Positions 44,542 through 53,563 of a DNA stretch of 64,000 nt are shown here, in pieces. How positions within the stretch are numbered: the stretch's first letter is position 1; each line of letters starts with the position of its first letter. The translations under genes were made by a program, and so were the position numbers. The notes below the pieces were generated by a model. That model was not told the origin of the DNA, searched no databases, and was given only the letters and a program-made list of their open reading frames with translations. Origin of the DNA: an uncultured Sphingomonadales bacterium (GTDB lineage Bacteria; Pseudomonadota; Alphaproteobacteria; Sphingomonadales; Sphingomonadaceae); contig CAIMDB010000006.1 in assembly GCA_903839675.1 (NCBI GenBank), forward strand, positions 21,822 to 85,821, given 5' to 3'.

Positions 44542-45699
44542 TCACTCCACCCCAAACGTCAGCCCCGCATGCTTCACCAACCGCTCCAACAGCGGCCGCG
44601 CGATGATCGCGCCCGGTGTCACCACGCCGCCCGGTGTGTCTGTCTCCAGCAGCGTCAGCGCGCTTTCGGCGATCATTTTGCTGGTGGAGCCATAGCCGGG
44701 GTCTTTGTCGCCCTGCACGCTGGCGCGGACTTGGGTGCCGTCGGGATATTCGCCGATGAAGAGGACGTCGTAAAAGCCGTTCTCGCGCTCTTCCTTGCTC
44801 GGGCCGTCGCCCGGCGCGATCTTTGAATCGCCGAACGGGTTGGCCTTGGCAATGGCCTCTGCCATCGCGCGGCCCGCATCGCCCAGCGTCGTCATGATCA
44901 TCTCATCATAGACAAAGTCGCGGCCATATTGATGGCCGAGCAGGAAGTTGGTGCGGTGCACGTTCTTCGTGTTGATCGGCGCCATGACGAAGGGCGCGGT
45001 CCAGGTGCCGGTCGCGCTATCATATTCGGGCATCAGGCCTGCGGGTTGCGGCGGGCCTTCAAAACCCGGGGTCAGGGCAAAGCTGCTTTTGAGGAGGCCG
45101 ATGATCTTCGGGTTCTTGGCCGCGGCCTTCATCGTTTCCGTCAGGCTCGCGATGGTGCCACCGGAGGCGCCGCCCTGCATCTTGCGGACGCGTCCCTTCA
45201 CGCGCGGGGCGGGCTTGCCGTGGGTCTTGACCGCTTCTTGCTGGAGGAACCAGACGCCAAGATCGAACGGGATTGAGTCAAACCCGCAGGAGAACACGAT
45301 GCGCGCGCCGCTCGCCTTCGCCGCGTCATCATGCGCGTCGATCATCTGGCGCATCCACGCCGGTTCGCCGCACAGATCGACATAGTCGGTGCCGGTCTTC
45401 GCACAGGCGGCGACAAGCTGCGGGCCGTAAAGCTGATAGGGGCCGACCGTCGTGATGATCACGCGGGTGCGGGCGCACATGAGTTCCAGAGAGGCGGGGT
45501 CATCGGAATTGGCGACGACCAAGGGCGTTTCGGCGGGCAGGCCCATCTCATCGCGGACTTCGGCAAGTTTGGTGAGGCTGCGGCCGCCCATCGCCCAGCG
45601 CGTGATGCCGCGCGCGGCCAGATATTCCGCGACAAGCCGGCCGGTAAAGCCGCTTGCGCCATAGACGATGATGTCAAACTCTGCGTCTTTGCGCGCCAT
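44542..45699 (-). CDS. Saccharopine dehydrogenase-like NAD(P)-binding oxidoreductase
   Basis: 385 aa. N-terminal Rossmann fold with FDIIVYGASGFTGRLVAEYLA, then YVDLCGEPAWMRQMID and FSCGFDSIPFDLGVW, the pattern of the saccharopine dehydrogenase/trans-acting enoyl reductase group. Members act in lysine metabolism or reduce polyketide-derived lipids; this short subgroup has no firm substrate. It is transcribed towards the OLD gene, whose stop lies 9 bases from its own. Confidence 0.85.
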   Translation of the reverse strand: MARKDAEFDIIVYGASGFTGRLVAEYLAARGITRWAMGGRSLTKLAEVRDEMGLPAETPLVVANSDDPASLELMCARTRVIITTVGPYQLYGPQLVAACAKTGTDYVDLCGEPAWMRQMIDAHDDAAKASGARIVFSCGFDSIPFDLGVWFLQQEAVKTHGKPAPRVKGRVRKMQGGASGGTIASLTETMKAAAKNPKIIGLLKSSFALTPGFEGPPQPAGLMPEYDSATGTWTAPFVMAPINTKNVHRTNFLLGHQYGRDFVYDEMIMTTLGDAGRAMAEAIAKANPFGDSKIAPGDGPSKEERENGFYDVLFIGEYPDGTQVRASVQGDKDPGYGSTSKMIAESALTLLETDTPGGVVTPGAIIARPLLERLVKHAGLTFGVE

Positions 45700-45733
45700 G
45701 TCTCTCTCCCACCTATTCTTGTTGTATCGGTTG

Positions 45734-46213
45734 TTATTTTACCATTGCGTAGAAGCTCAGCCTGCCTGTGCTGTTGCCGGCGATCGGCTTGTTGAACGTC
45801 CAGCGCACATGCGTCACATCCTGCGGGATGGCCGCGCGCATCATGCGTTCGCCTGCGGAAATCTTGAGCGTGGCCAGCGGGCCGAAGGTCTTGCCGCCAT
45901 CGACGGAGACGACGCCCCATTCGCTGTTTTCACCAAGGGCGGTGAAATCAATCGCGGCAGGCACGGGGTTGTTGATCACAAAGCCGGTGACGGGGCTCGC
46001 GGTTGCGTTCTTGTAATTGATCCAGACGACCAAAGGCGTGCCGGGGATAACCGTCGTGGGGTCGACCAGCGTCTTCTTCTTCACACCCTTCGCGTCGGTG
46101 ATTTCTTTCACCGCCTGGATGTTGCTGGTGATGGCGATGGCCTGCGGCTTGCCCTGGGCAAAAGCGGCAGTTGAGAGCGAGAGGAGCCCGAGTCCGATGA
46201 GAAGTTTTTTCAT
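45734..46213 (-). CDS. Exported DUF11-like beta-sandwich protein
   Basis: 159 aa with a clear signal peptide (residues 1-19, cleavage AFA). The mature part reads like a single DUF11/Ig-like repeat: VIPGTPLVVWINYKN, VTGFVINNPVPAAIDF, WTFNKPIAGNSTGRLSFYAMV. Probably a small periplasmic or surface beta protein of unknown role. GGACGCGTT precedes the ATG only weakly. Confidence 0.75.
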   Translation of the reverse strand: MKKLLIGLGLLSLSTAAFAQGKPQAIAITSNIQAVKEITDAKGVKKKTLVDPTTVIPGTPLVVWINYKNATASPVTGFVINNPVPAAIDFTALGENSEWGVVSVDGGKTFGPLATLKISAGERMMRAAIPQDVTHVRWTFNKPIAGNSTGRLSFYAMVK

Positions 46214-46249
46214 AACGCGTCCTCTTGCAGTTCGGTTCCTAATGGTCGC

Positions 46250-46804
<555 letters not shown>

Positions 46805-46812
46805 TTTCTCTC

Positions 46813-47259
46813 CTAAGCCAATCCCAGATCCGCCGGGCCGAACGCATGGGGTAGCAGCTCCGATAGCTTGTGATGCTCCACAGCGCTACCGTCTGCCGAC
46901 GCGCAATGCACGATGATATCTGTGCCGGAAAGACCGCCCGCCTCGTTGATCACCTGACGGCAGCGGCCACAGGGGCGCACGGGGTCCGTACCCGTGATGC
47001 GCCCGTCGATCAGCTTGCCGCCGATCACCGCTATCTCCTTGATCTGCCGAAGCTTTCCCTGCGCATTCGCGGTCGCGATGGCGACGGTTTCGGCACACAA
47101 AGTCAGCCCGTAACTCGCATTCTCAAAGTTACAGCCGGAGATGATCTCGCCATCCTCCAGCAGCAGGGCCGCCCCCACGCCAAAGCCCGAATAGGGTGCA
47201 TGGGCATTGTGCGCCGCCTCTCTGGCAGCTGCAACGAGTTCGGTCACTTGGTCGTTCAT
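46813..47259 (-). CDS. cdd: Cytidine deaminase
   Basis: 148 aa from ATG 47259 (ATGA overlap with the GH25-like gene). Zinc-dependent salvage of cytidine/deoxycytidine to uridine/deoxyuridine. Zinc ligands Cys55, Cys97 and Cys100 with catalytic Glu57 (CAE and PCGRC), as in the short homotetrameric enzymes; [15 protein letters not shown] is the usual N-terminal block. Confidence 0.95.
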   Translation of the reverse strand: MNDQVTELVAAAREAAHNAHAPYSGFGVGAALLLEDGEIISGCNFENASYGLTLCAETVAIATANAQGKLRQIKEIAVIGGKLIDGRITGTDPVRPCGRCRQVINEAGGLSGTDIIVHCASADGSAVEHHKLSELLPHAFGPADLGLA

Positions 47260-47933
47260 TGATGTATCACATTCCAATCCACAGACCCCTCGATGCCCGC
47301 GACGCGGCGGATTGTCGAGGCCTGCCACATCACCCAGGCCCGCGCGCCATAGCTTGGCGGGAAAAGGAAGCCACGCAGCCATAAGGGCCGATCAATGGCA
47401 TCGCTGATCATGTAGAAATCATCAAACTCACGCGTGAGCTGGAGGATGGTCGGCTTGCCCGTGTGGGCTTCCACCATTTCGATGAAGGTCTTGAGTTCGC
47501 GCAGCACGACGTCGCGCGCGGGCCGGTCCTTGCAATTGCCCGCAAAATCGAGCGCAAGCGCGGCGGGCAGGGCGTCTTTTTCACGCGGGACGATAGAGAT
47601 GAAGTTGGTCGCCTGATCCGCGGCGAGGCGGCAGAGCGAGAATTGATGATAGGCCCCGTGCCGCATGCCTGCCGCCGCTGTGGCCGCCCAGTTTTCGGCA
47701 AAGCGCGGGTCGCTGATGTCCGCGCCCTCGGTAGCCTTCACATAAGCGAAATCGGCACCTGCGGCCTCAACCGTAGGCCAGGCAATCACCCCATCTGCGG
47801 CAGATATATCGACGCCCTGCACCGGATAGTCTGTGCTGTTCGGGCGCCAGTACAAAGCCCACCAGCCAAGCGCGACGCCCAGAATGACCAGCCCGGTGAC
47901 CCAAGCCTTCCACGGAATAGATTGCCCCCGCAA
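47256..47933 (-). CDS. GH25 (lysozyme) fold protein with degenerate catalytic motif
   Basis: 225 aa: one N-terminal membrane anchor (about residues 11-29) and a GH25 TIM-barrel domain (GVDISAADGVIAWPTVEAAG, FAYVKATEGADISDPRFAENWAA, GAYHQFS). The family active site is normally Asp-x-Glu after the strand; here the equivalent of LDxEF reads LALDF, leaving Ala127 and Asp129, while the first-strand Asp42 remains and the usual IDW is IAW (Ala51). It may be an inactive or altered muramidase. It heads the cdd-dcd cluster. Confidence 0.75.
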   Translation of the reverse strand: MRGQSIPWKAWVTGLVILGVALGWWALYWRPNSTDYPVQGVDISAADGVIAWPTVEAAGADFAYVKATEGADISDPRFAENWAATAAAGMRHGAYHQFSLCRLAADQATNFISIVPREKDALPAALALDFAGNCKDRPARDVVLRELKTFIEMVEAHTGKPTILQLTREFDDFYMISDAIDRPLWLRGFLFPPSYGARAWVMWQASTIRRVAGIEGSVDWNVIHQ

Positions 47934-47938
47934 ACGCC

Positions 47939-48421
47939 TTACCCCTTGATATGCAACACGCAGATCAAGGTGAACAGGCGCCGGGAGGTATCGAAATCGA
48001 TGTCGATCTTGCCCTCAAGACGCTCTTTCAGCAGGTCTGCGCCCTGATTGTGGATGGCGCGACGGGCCATGTCCACCGTTTCAATCTGCTGGGCGGTCGA
48101 CGTCTTGATGGCTTGATAGTAACTATCGCAAATTGCGAAATATTCTCTGATGAGCCGACGAAAGCGGCCAAGGGCAAGGATGACCGACTCAAGCGGCGTC
48201 GCATCCTCGCGCAGCACATCGAGCACCAAACGGCCTTCTTCGACGCGCAGGGAAAGCCTGTACGGCCCGGCATAGCCATCGGCATGCACACGCTGCGGGG
48301 CGAAGTGATTGCCTTCGAGAATATCGAAAATGGCGATCCGCCGTTCCTGCTCAATATCCGCAGAACGCCAGATGATGGTATGCTCGTCGAGTTTGATGTC
48401 GATGATACGGGGATCGGCCAT
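47939..48421 (-). CDS. UPF0262 family protein
   Basis: 160 aa from ATG 48421. Matches the alphaproteobacterial UPF0262 family throughout: IIDIKLDEHTI, ERRIAIFDILEGNHF, YRLSLRVEEGRLVLDV, RRLIREYFAICDSYYQAIK, DMARRAIHNQGADLLKERLEGK, and the C-terminal RRLFTLICVLHIKG. The function is unknown. It is divergent from dnaB across a 115-base region. Confidence 0.92.
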   Translation of the reverse strand: MADPRIIDIKLDEHTIIWRSADIEQERRIAIFDILEGNHFAPQRVHADGYAGPYRLSLRVEEGRLVLDVLREDATPLESVILALGRFRRLIREYFAICDSYYQAIKTSTAQQIETVDMARRAIHNQGADLLKERLEGKIDIDFDTSRRLFTLICVLHIKG

Positions 48422-48473
48422 TGTGGGCGCATATCGGAAGCACATCGGATTGGAAAGACAGGCCCTTTAAGAC

Positions 48474-48491
48474 TTATCCCCATTATCCACT
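48474..48491 (+). promoter_or_regulatory. Two head-to-tail DnaA-box-like 9-mers upstream of dnaB
   Basis: TTATCCCCA (48474-48482) and TTATCCACT (48483-48491) adjoin without a gap; each differs by one base from TTATCCACA. They lie 46 bases before the dnaB start in the UPF0262-dnaB divergent region. DnaA control of dnaB is a plausible reading but untested. Confidence 0.4.
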
Positions 48492-48536
48492 TTGGGCGGC
48501 GTTCCGGATGGCGTAGCTTTGCGCCATGGAGGTCAC

Positions 48537-50048
48537 ATGGCCGAACCCGTTAGACTGATTCACGACAATAGCGACACGCAGCTAGAGCTGCCCAAGAATG
48601 TGGAGGCGGAAGCCGCCCTGCTTGGCGCGATGATGATCGACAACCGCATCGCGGAAGACGTGCAAATGAAGCTGCGGGCGGAGCATTTCTTTGAGCCCGT
48701 TCATGGCCGTATCTATGATGCGATCATGAAGCTGGTCGAACGGTCGATGGTCGCCAATCCGGTCACCCTAAAGCCGATGTTCGATGCGGATGAGGCGATG
48801 AAGGCACTAGGCGGCCCTGCCTATCTGGCGCAACTCACCGGATCGGGTGCGGCGCTGATCGGCGCGCGCGATTTCGCCAGCCAGATCTATGACCTCGCCT
48901 TGCTGCGTGAACTCGTCAGCGTCGGGCGCGACATGGCGACCCGTGCGCTCGATACCAGCGAGGCGGTGCTGCCGACGTCGCAGATCGAAGAAGCCGAAAT
49001 GGCGCTCTACCGCGTCGCGGAACAGGGCGGCGAGACGGGCAGCGTGAAAAGCTTCGTGCAGGCCACCACAGAGGCCGTGCGCCTTGCCGAAAAGGCGATG
49101 AACTCAGGTGGCGGCCTGTCCGGCGTCACCACGGGACTGGAAGGCCTGAATGGCAAAACCGGTGGCCTTCACCATTCCGACCTTCTCATCCTCGCCGGAC
49201 GTCCGGGTATGGGCAAGACGGCGCTCGCCACCAACATCGCGTTCAACGCCGCTGCACGCTGGATGCGGGATATGCAGGATGGCATCCCGCCCGAGAAATC
49301 GGTGGGCGCGCCGGTTGCGTTCTTCAGCCTCGAAATGTCGGCGGACCAGCTGGCGACGCGTATCCTGTCGGAACAGTCGCGGATCGTGGCCGAAGACATT
49401 CGTACCGGTAAAATGAACGCGGAGAAGTTTCGGGATTTTGCGCGGTCCGCGCGCGATCTGGAATCGTTGCCGCTCTATATCGATGACACGCCGGGCCTCA
49501 CCATTGCTGCGCTCCGTACCCGCGCCCGCCGGATGAAGCGCCGGCATCAGATCGGTCTCATCATCGTCGATTACCTGCAGCTGCTGCAGGGCTCTGGTCG
49601 TGGTGGGGAAAGCAACCGCGTTCAGGAAATCTCGGAAATTTCGCGTGGCCTGAAGACGTTGGCGAAGGAACTCAACGTGCCGGTGATGGCGCTCTCCCAG
49701 CTCAGCCGTGCGGTGGAACAGCGTGAAGACAAGAAGCCGCAACTGTCTGACCTTCGCGAATCCGGATCAATCGAGCAGGACGCTGACATCGTGATGTTTG
49801 TGTATCGCGAAGAATATTATGTCCGCGGGCTCGAGCCGAAGCGGCCGGTGGAATCGGATTCCTCCGACGTGTTCGACAAGCATAATGAGTGGATGCGCAA
49901 ATTGCAGACCGTCGAAAATTTGGCTGAAGTCATCGTCGCCAAACAGCGTCACGGCGCCACAGGAACCGTACCCGTGCGCTTTGAAGGCAAGTTCACGCTG
50001 TTCAGCGATTATATTGCGGACGCCTATCTGCCGACGCAGATGAACTGA
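48537..50048 (+). CDS. dnaB: Replicative DNA helicase DnaB
   Basis: 503 aa from ATG 48537, with GGAGG ahead. Hexameric 5'-3' helicase of the replisome. An N-terminal helical domain (about 15-120, LPKNVEAEAALLGAMMIDN), a linker, and a RecA-like domain with Walker A GRPGMGKT (221-228), FFSLEMSADQLATR, Walker B GLIIVDYLQLL, SQLSRAVEQR and SGSIEQDADIVMFVYRE. No intein is present. Confidence 0.96.
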   Translation: MAEPVRLIHDNSDTQLELPKNVEAEAALLGAMMIDNRIAEDVQMKLRAEHFFEPVHGRIYDAIMKLVERSMVANPVTLKPMFDADEAMKALGGPAYLAQLTGSGAALIGARDFASQIYDLALLRELVSVGRDMATRALDTSEAVLPTSQIEEAEMALYRVAEQGGETGSVKSFVQATTEAVRLAEKAMNSGGGLSGVTTGLEGLNGKTGGLHHSDLLILAGRPGMGKTALATNIAFNAAARWMRDMQDGIPPEKSVGAPVAFFSLEMSADQLATRILSEQSRIVAEDIRTGKMNAEKFRDFARSARDLESLPLYIDDTPGLTIAALRTRARRMKRRHQIGLIIVDYLQLLQGSGRGGESNRVQEISEISRGLKTLAKELNVPVMALSQLSRAVEQREDKKPQLSDLRESGSIEQDADIVMFVYREEYYVRGLEPKRPVESDSSDVFDKHNEWMRKLQTVENLAEVIVAKQRHGATGTVPVRFEGKFTLFSDYIADAYLPTQMN

Positions 50049-50864
50049 TCAGGCGTCCGTGCCGTAACGGTCGCGGAATCGCTCCAGGGCCTGTGCAATG
50101 TCCGCCGCCTGTGCACCGTGCACCTCGGCAATGTCGTTTCCATGCGTGAAGATGTAGAACTCGCCCGCGTCAAGGCCATCGAGAATGCGCGACGCCGCCT
50201 CGTCGGGCGTCAGCCCCGGCTCAGTCGATGTGCGCCGCTCTATGACCCTTGGGCCGCCAAAGCGTTCGTGCCGCGTACGCAGCGGGTTCCAGATGTCTGT
50301 CAGAACGACGGCAGGGCAGATGATCGAAACTTCCACCTGCGTGTCCGCCAAGTCGCGCCGCAAAGTTTCCGCCACACCGAGCACGGCATGTTTGGATACG
50401 GTGTAGATGGAGGCCTGCCCGCCTCGCGCCGGTAGCCCGAGCGAATGCTCCGAGCCTGTCATTGCAAAGCGCGATGTCCGGCCGGCCTCAATCAGAATTG
50501 GAATGAACGCCTGCGCCATCCAGATCGGCCCCATCATATTGACAGCCATGACCCAGTCGATGTTGCGCTGGGGTGTGGACCAGAGCGGCCCGCCCGCGCC
50601 GACACCGGCATTTGCGACGACAAGGTCGATGCTTTCAAGCTCGGCTTTGGCAAAGCTTGCGAGCGCCTCAATGCTGCTGCGGTCGGCATGGTCGACACTG
50701 CATGCCGTGGCCATGCCGCCCTTGGCCCGAATGGCACTGGCGACCGTTTCGACACGGTCCGCGTCGATGTCCGCAAGGATGACATGTGTGCCCCGCGCCG
50801 CCAGATGGTCGGCCAGCGCCGCGCCGATGCCCGATGCGGTACCCGTTATTACGGCTCCAGGCAT
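50049..50864 (-). CDS. Short-chain dehydrogenase/reductase
   Basis: 271 aa classical SDR. Cofactor loop VITGTASGIGAALA, Asp after the second strand (ILADIDADR) pointing to NAD preference, VVANAGVGAG, and the Tyr-x-x-x-Lys pair in YTVSKHAV, with a catalytic Ser in MTGSEHSLG. The substrate is not predictable. The gene ends immediately beside the convergent dnaB stop. Confidence 0.9.
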   Translation of the reverse strand: MPGAVITGTASGIGAALADHLAARGTHVILADIDADRVETVASAIRAKGGMATACSVDHADRSSIEALASFAKAELESIDLVVANAGVGAGGPLWSTPQRNIDWVMAVNMMGPIWMAQAFIPILIEAGRTSRFAMTGSEHSLGLPARGGQASIYTVSKHAVLGVAETLRRDLADTQVEVSIICPAVVLTDIWNPLRTRHERFGGPRVIERRTSTEPGLTPDEAASRILDGLDAGEFYIFTHGNDIAEVHGAQAADIAQALERFRDRYGTDA

Positions 50865-50868
50865 GGCG

Positions 50869-52941
50869 CTATTTGCTCTCCGGCTTGTCGGCCGTCACCC
50901 CGCCATGCTTGGCGAACCAGCCAAGGATGTAGGTCGATTTCGCGACCAGTCGGCTCGGGCGGTCGAGCATGCCGTGCGACGATTCCGGAATGCGCACCAT
51001 GGCCGCGTCGACGCCATTGAGTTTTAGCGCGGAATAATATTGCTCGGTCTCGGAAATGGGCGTGCGATAATCCTGCTCACCGGTGATGAGCATTGTCGGT
51101 GTCTTCACATTGCCGACCAGGCTCAGCGGGGACCGGCGCCAATAATCGGCCTGCGCGCCGGCTTCCCATGGGTTCTTGCCGAACCAATAGCGTCCAAAAT
51201 AAGCGGCATTGTCCGCGTTCAGGACAAAGCTGGTCCAGTTGATGACGGGTTTGGCGACGACCGCCGCGCGGAAGCGGTTGGTGTTCCCCACGATCCATGC
51301 TGTCAGCACGCCGCCGCCGCTGCCGCCGGTGACGAACAGGCGGGCCGGGTCGACATAGCCCTTGGCGATTGTCGCATCGACGGCGGCCATCAGGTCGTCA
51401 TAGTCATTGCCCGGATAGGCCTTGTCGATGAGGTTGGCGAACTTGTCGCCATAGCTCGTGGAGCCGCGCGGGTTGGAATAGAGCACGACATAGCCAGCGG
51501 CCGCATAGGCCTGCATTTCCGCCGAGAAACGCGCGCCATAGTTGGTGTGTGGCCCGCCATGGATTTCGAGGATCATCGGGTATTTCTTGGCTGGATCGAA
51601 GTTTGCCGGACGCATAATCCAGGACTGGCTCTTCACACCATCGGGCGCCGTGGACCAGATTTCCTCGACAGAGGCGAGATCGCGGATCGCGGACACATCG
51701 TCATTGAGGCGTGTTAGCCGCCGCACATTGCCGCCTTTGATCACAGCGACATCGCCCGGATCAGTCGGGGTCGTCACATTGGTGGCGACAGTGCCATCGC
51801 GCGCGACAGAGAGGCTCGCACCGGAATAAGGGCGGCCAATATCCTCGCCGCCAAGACCGGATGCCACCGCGCGCCCACCGCCACTGCCTGAGGTATAGGC
51901 GAGCTTGGTCGTGCCTTGTTGATCATAGAGGTAATAGAGACCGCCTTTGCCGTCCCATGCAAAGTCCGCAACGCCGATATCCAGCGCGCCGGTCAGGGAT
52001 CGTGCGCCAGAACCATCGCGGTTCATGACCCAAAGGCTGAATTCCTGATTGCTGGTATAGCGATCATCAAAGCCCAGAAAGGCAATGCGACTGCCATCGG
52101 GCGAGACCTTGGGCGCTACGCTCGGCCCTTCGCGCTTGGTCAATTGCGTGATGTTGAGCGAGGTGAGGTCAACCGCCAAAATCTGGTCCCGGTTGGGCGT
52201 TAGGTCTGGATCGGCCGTGCGGGTGCCGACGATATAGAGCGTACGGCCGTCGCGGCTCCAGTCAAAGGCGCTGCCGTAATCGAAGTCGCCGCTCGTCACC
52301 TGACGCGGCGTGCCGCCTTCCGCGGGCACAGTGAAGACGTGCGTGTGGCCCTGTTCAGCATAGCCTTGCCCGTCGCCGCGATAGTTGAGGCGGTCAATGA
52401 CAATGGGCTTCCCCGCCCATTTCGCGCCTTCCGGTGCAGCGGGCATGGAAGCAAAAGACTTGCCTTCCCCGGGCACGAACATCGCAAAGGCCAGCTGCTT
52501 GCCATCGGGCGACCAGCTCAGCCCGCCCGGCCCTTGGCTGACATTGGTCACGCGTGCGGTGGCGCCTGTGTCCATCCAGCGGATGTAAATCTGGGCACTG
52601 CCTTCAGAGGCCGAGATATAAGCGAGACGCTTCCCATCCGCAGACCAGCGCGGGCTGGAATAGCTTGCGGCGCCGGAGAGTAAGGGGCGGTGCTCGCCGC
52701 TTGCCACGTCAATGATCCAGATGTTGGCACGGGCGCGGTCTGACATGATATCAAAGCTGCGGCGGACATAGGCGATCTTGCGGCCATCGGGCGAGATCTG
52801 CGGGTCGGCGGCATATTCCAGCGCGTAAAGATCAACCGGCTGATAGGCACGGCTTTGTGCCGCTGGTGCCGACCAAGCCGGGCTCAGCGCGGCACTCAGG
52901 CCCAACGCTGCTGCGGTAAGAAAAAACCGGGTGATCGTCAT
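50869..52941 (-). CDS. Exported S9 family prolyl oligopeptidase-like peptidase
   Basis: 690 aa from ATG 52941 (AGGAG ribosome site). A signal peptide (about residues 1-24) leads into a beta-propeller of WD40/TolB-like blades (PQISPDGRKIAYVR, SPRWSADGKRLAYIS, LSWSPDGKQLAFA) and a C-terminal alpha/beta hydrolase: Ser541 in GGSGGG, Asp624 in GEQDYRTP and His656 in SSHGM. Typical of dipeptidyl- or acylaminoacyl-peptidases acting in the periplasm. The upstream in-frame extension adds no domain. Confidence 0.92.
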   Translation of the reverse strand: MTITRFFLTAAALGLSAALSPAWSAPAAQSRAYQPVDLYALEYAADPQISPDGRKIAYVRRSFDIMSDRARANIWIIDVASGEHRPLLSGAASYSSPRWSADGKRLAYISASEGSAQIYIRWMDTGATARVTNVSQGPGGLSWSPDGKQLAFAMFVPGEGKSFASMPAAPEGAKWAGKPIVIDRLNYRGDGQGYAEQGHTHVFTVPAEGGTPRQVTSGDFDYGSAFDWSRDGRTLYIVGTRTADPDLTPNRDQILAVDLTSLNITQLTKREGPSVAPKVSPDGSRIAFLGFDDRYTSNQEFSLWVMNRDGSGARSLTGALDIGVADFAWDGKGGLYYLYDQQGTTKLAYTSGSGGGRAVASGLGGEDIGRPYSGASLSVARDGTVATNVTTPTDPGDVAVIKGGNVRRLTRLNDDVSAIRDLASVEEIWSTAPDGVKSQSWIMRPANFDPAKKYPMILEIHGGPHTNYGARFSAEMQAYAAAGYVVLYSNPRGSTSYGDKFANLIDKAYPGNDYDDLMAAVDATIAKGYVDPARLFVTGGSGGGVLTAWIVGNTNRFRAAVVAKPVINWTSFVLNADNAAYFGRYWFGKNPWEAGAQADYWRRSPLSLVGNVKTPTMLITGEQDYRTPISETEQYYSALKLNGVDAAMVRIPESSHGMLDRPSRLVAKSTYILGWFAKHGGVTADKPESK

Positions 52942-53091
52942 TTTTTGTCTCCTGCTTTGGGGAGGGCATAGCGCGTCCGCCCAACAGACGGAAGCAAACC
53001 CGGAGCGTGAGGGTTGCGGATTGACTGACATTTTCATGCTGCGCTGCACAATTTTGTTGCGCTGGCGGAGAGTTCGGGGAATCATGCAGAT

Positions 53092-53394
53092 ATGACTACA
53101 AACCGCGCCATCCTTGAAGCGATCGCCACCAAGCGCGTGCTTTCTTCCACCTATAACGGCACCGCCTTCATCCTCGCACCGCACATTCTCTATACAAGGC
53201 GGGATCTGGTCTATCTCGATGCTGTGCCGATCACGAAGAACGGAGCACCGCCGCGCGAGGAGAAGATTGCGACCTTCAAGGTCGATGGCATGGCTGACAT
53301 CGCGATGGCGGATGGCACGTTTTCCATCTGCCCGCTGTTCGAGCCCTATTTGGAAAAATACCGCGGAACCACGCTGTTTTCCGTCGACGCCTAA
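53092..53394 (+). CDS. Small WYL-like hypothetical protein
   Basis: 100 aa. The text ILEAIATKRVLSSTYNGTAFILAPHILYTRRDLVYLDAV (first part ILEAIATKRVLSSTYNG) resembles a single WYL-type SH3-like beta-barrel, without the winged helix that normally precedes WYL domains. No catalytic motif. WYL domains sense ligands or nucleic acids in bacterial regulators; whether this isolated domain does so is unknown. It diverges from the S9 peptidase gene. Confidence 0.65.
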   Translation: MTTNRAILEAIATKRVLSSTYNGTAFILAPHILYTRRDLVYLDAVPITKNGAPPREEKIATFKVDGMADIAMADGTFSICPLFEPYLEKYRGTTLFSVDA

Positions 53395-53445
53395 GGGCGC
53401 TTTTTAACATGACAAAGGGTTAACGTTGCGGCCATCGGCGCGACA

Positions 53446-53557
53446 ATAGGGGGAAGATATACCCTCCTTATTGGGTCGCACCAGCCACCTTTACCCGAGG
53501 TGGCACGTAGATCACGGCGTCGGCGACACTCCCCCAGTCACCGACGCCGTTTTCTTT
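53446..53557 (+). ncRNA. Candidate structured small RNA ending in an intrinsic terminator
   Basis: The 170 bases between the small WYL-like gene and the aroG stop contain ordered hairpins on the plus strand: a weak ACCC/GGGT stem around 53461-53476, a perfect 6-bp GCCACC/GGTGGC stem (53484-53504, 9-base loop), and a perfect 10-bp stem ACGGCGTCGG/CCGACGCCGT (53514-53550) followed by TTTCTTTT. The last loop contains CCCCC, able to pair with ribosome sites. The 5' end is a guess placed after a CAATAG -10-like hexamer (53444). It could instead be only the trailer of the upstream gene. Confidence 0.4.
53514..53557 (+). terminator. Strong intrinsic terminator
   Basis: A perfect 10-bp GC-rich stem (53514-53523 with 53541-53550) and a T-rich tail TTTCTTTT. 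It ends plus-strand transcription just before the convergent aroG stop. Confidence 0.85.
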
Positions 53558-53563
53558 TGCGTG

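Noticed and set aside
53405..53424. TTAAC...GTTAAC as a CtrA box
   Set aside because: The TTAA elements are 12 bases apart, not 7 as in the CtrA consensus.
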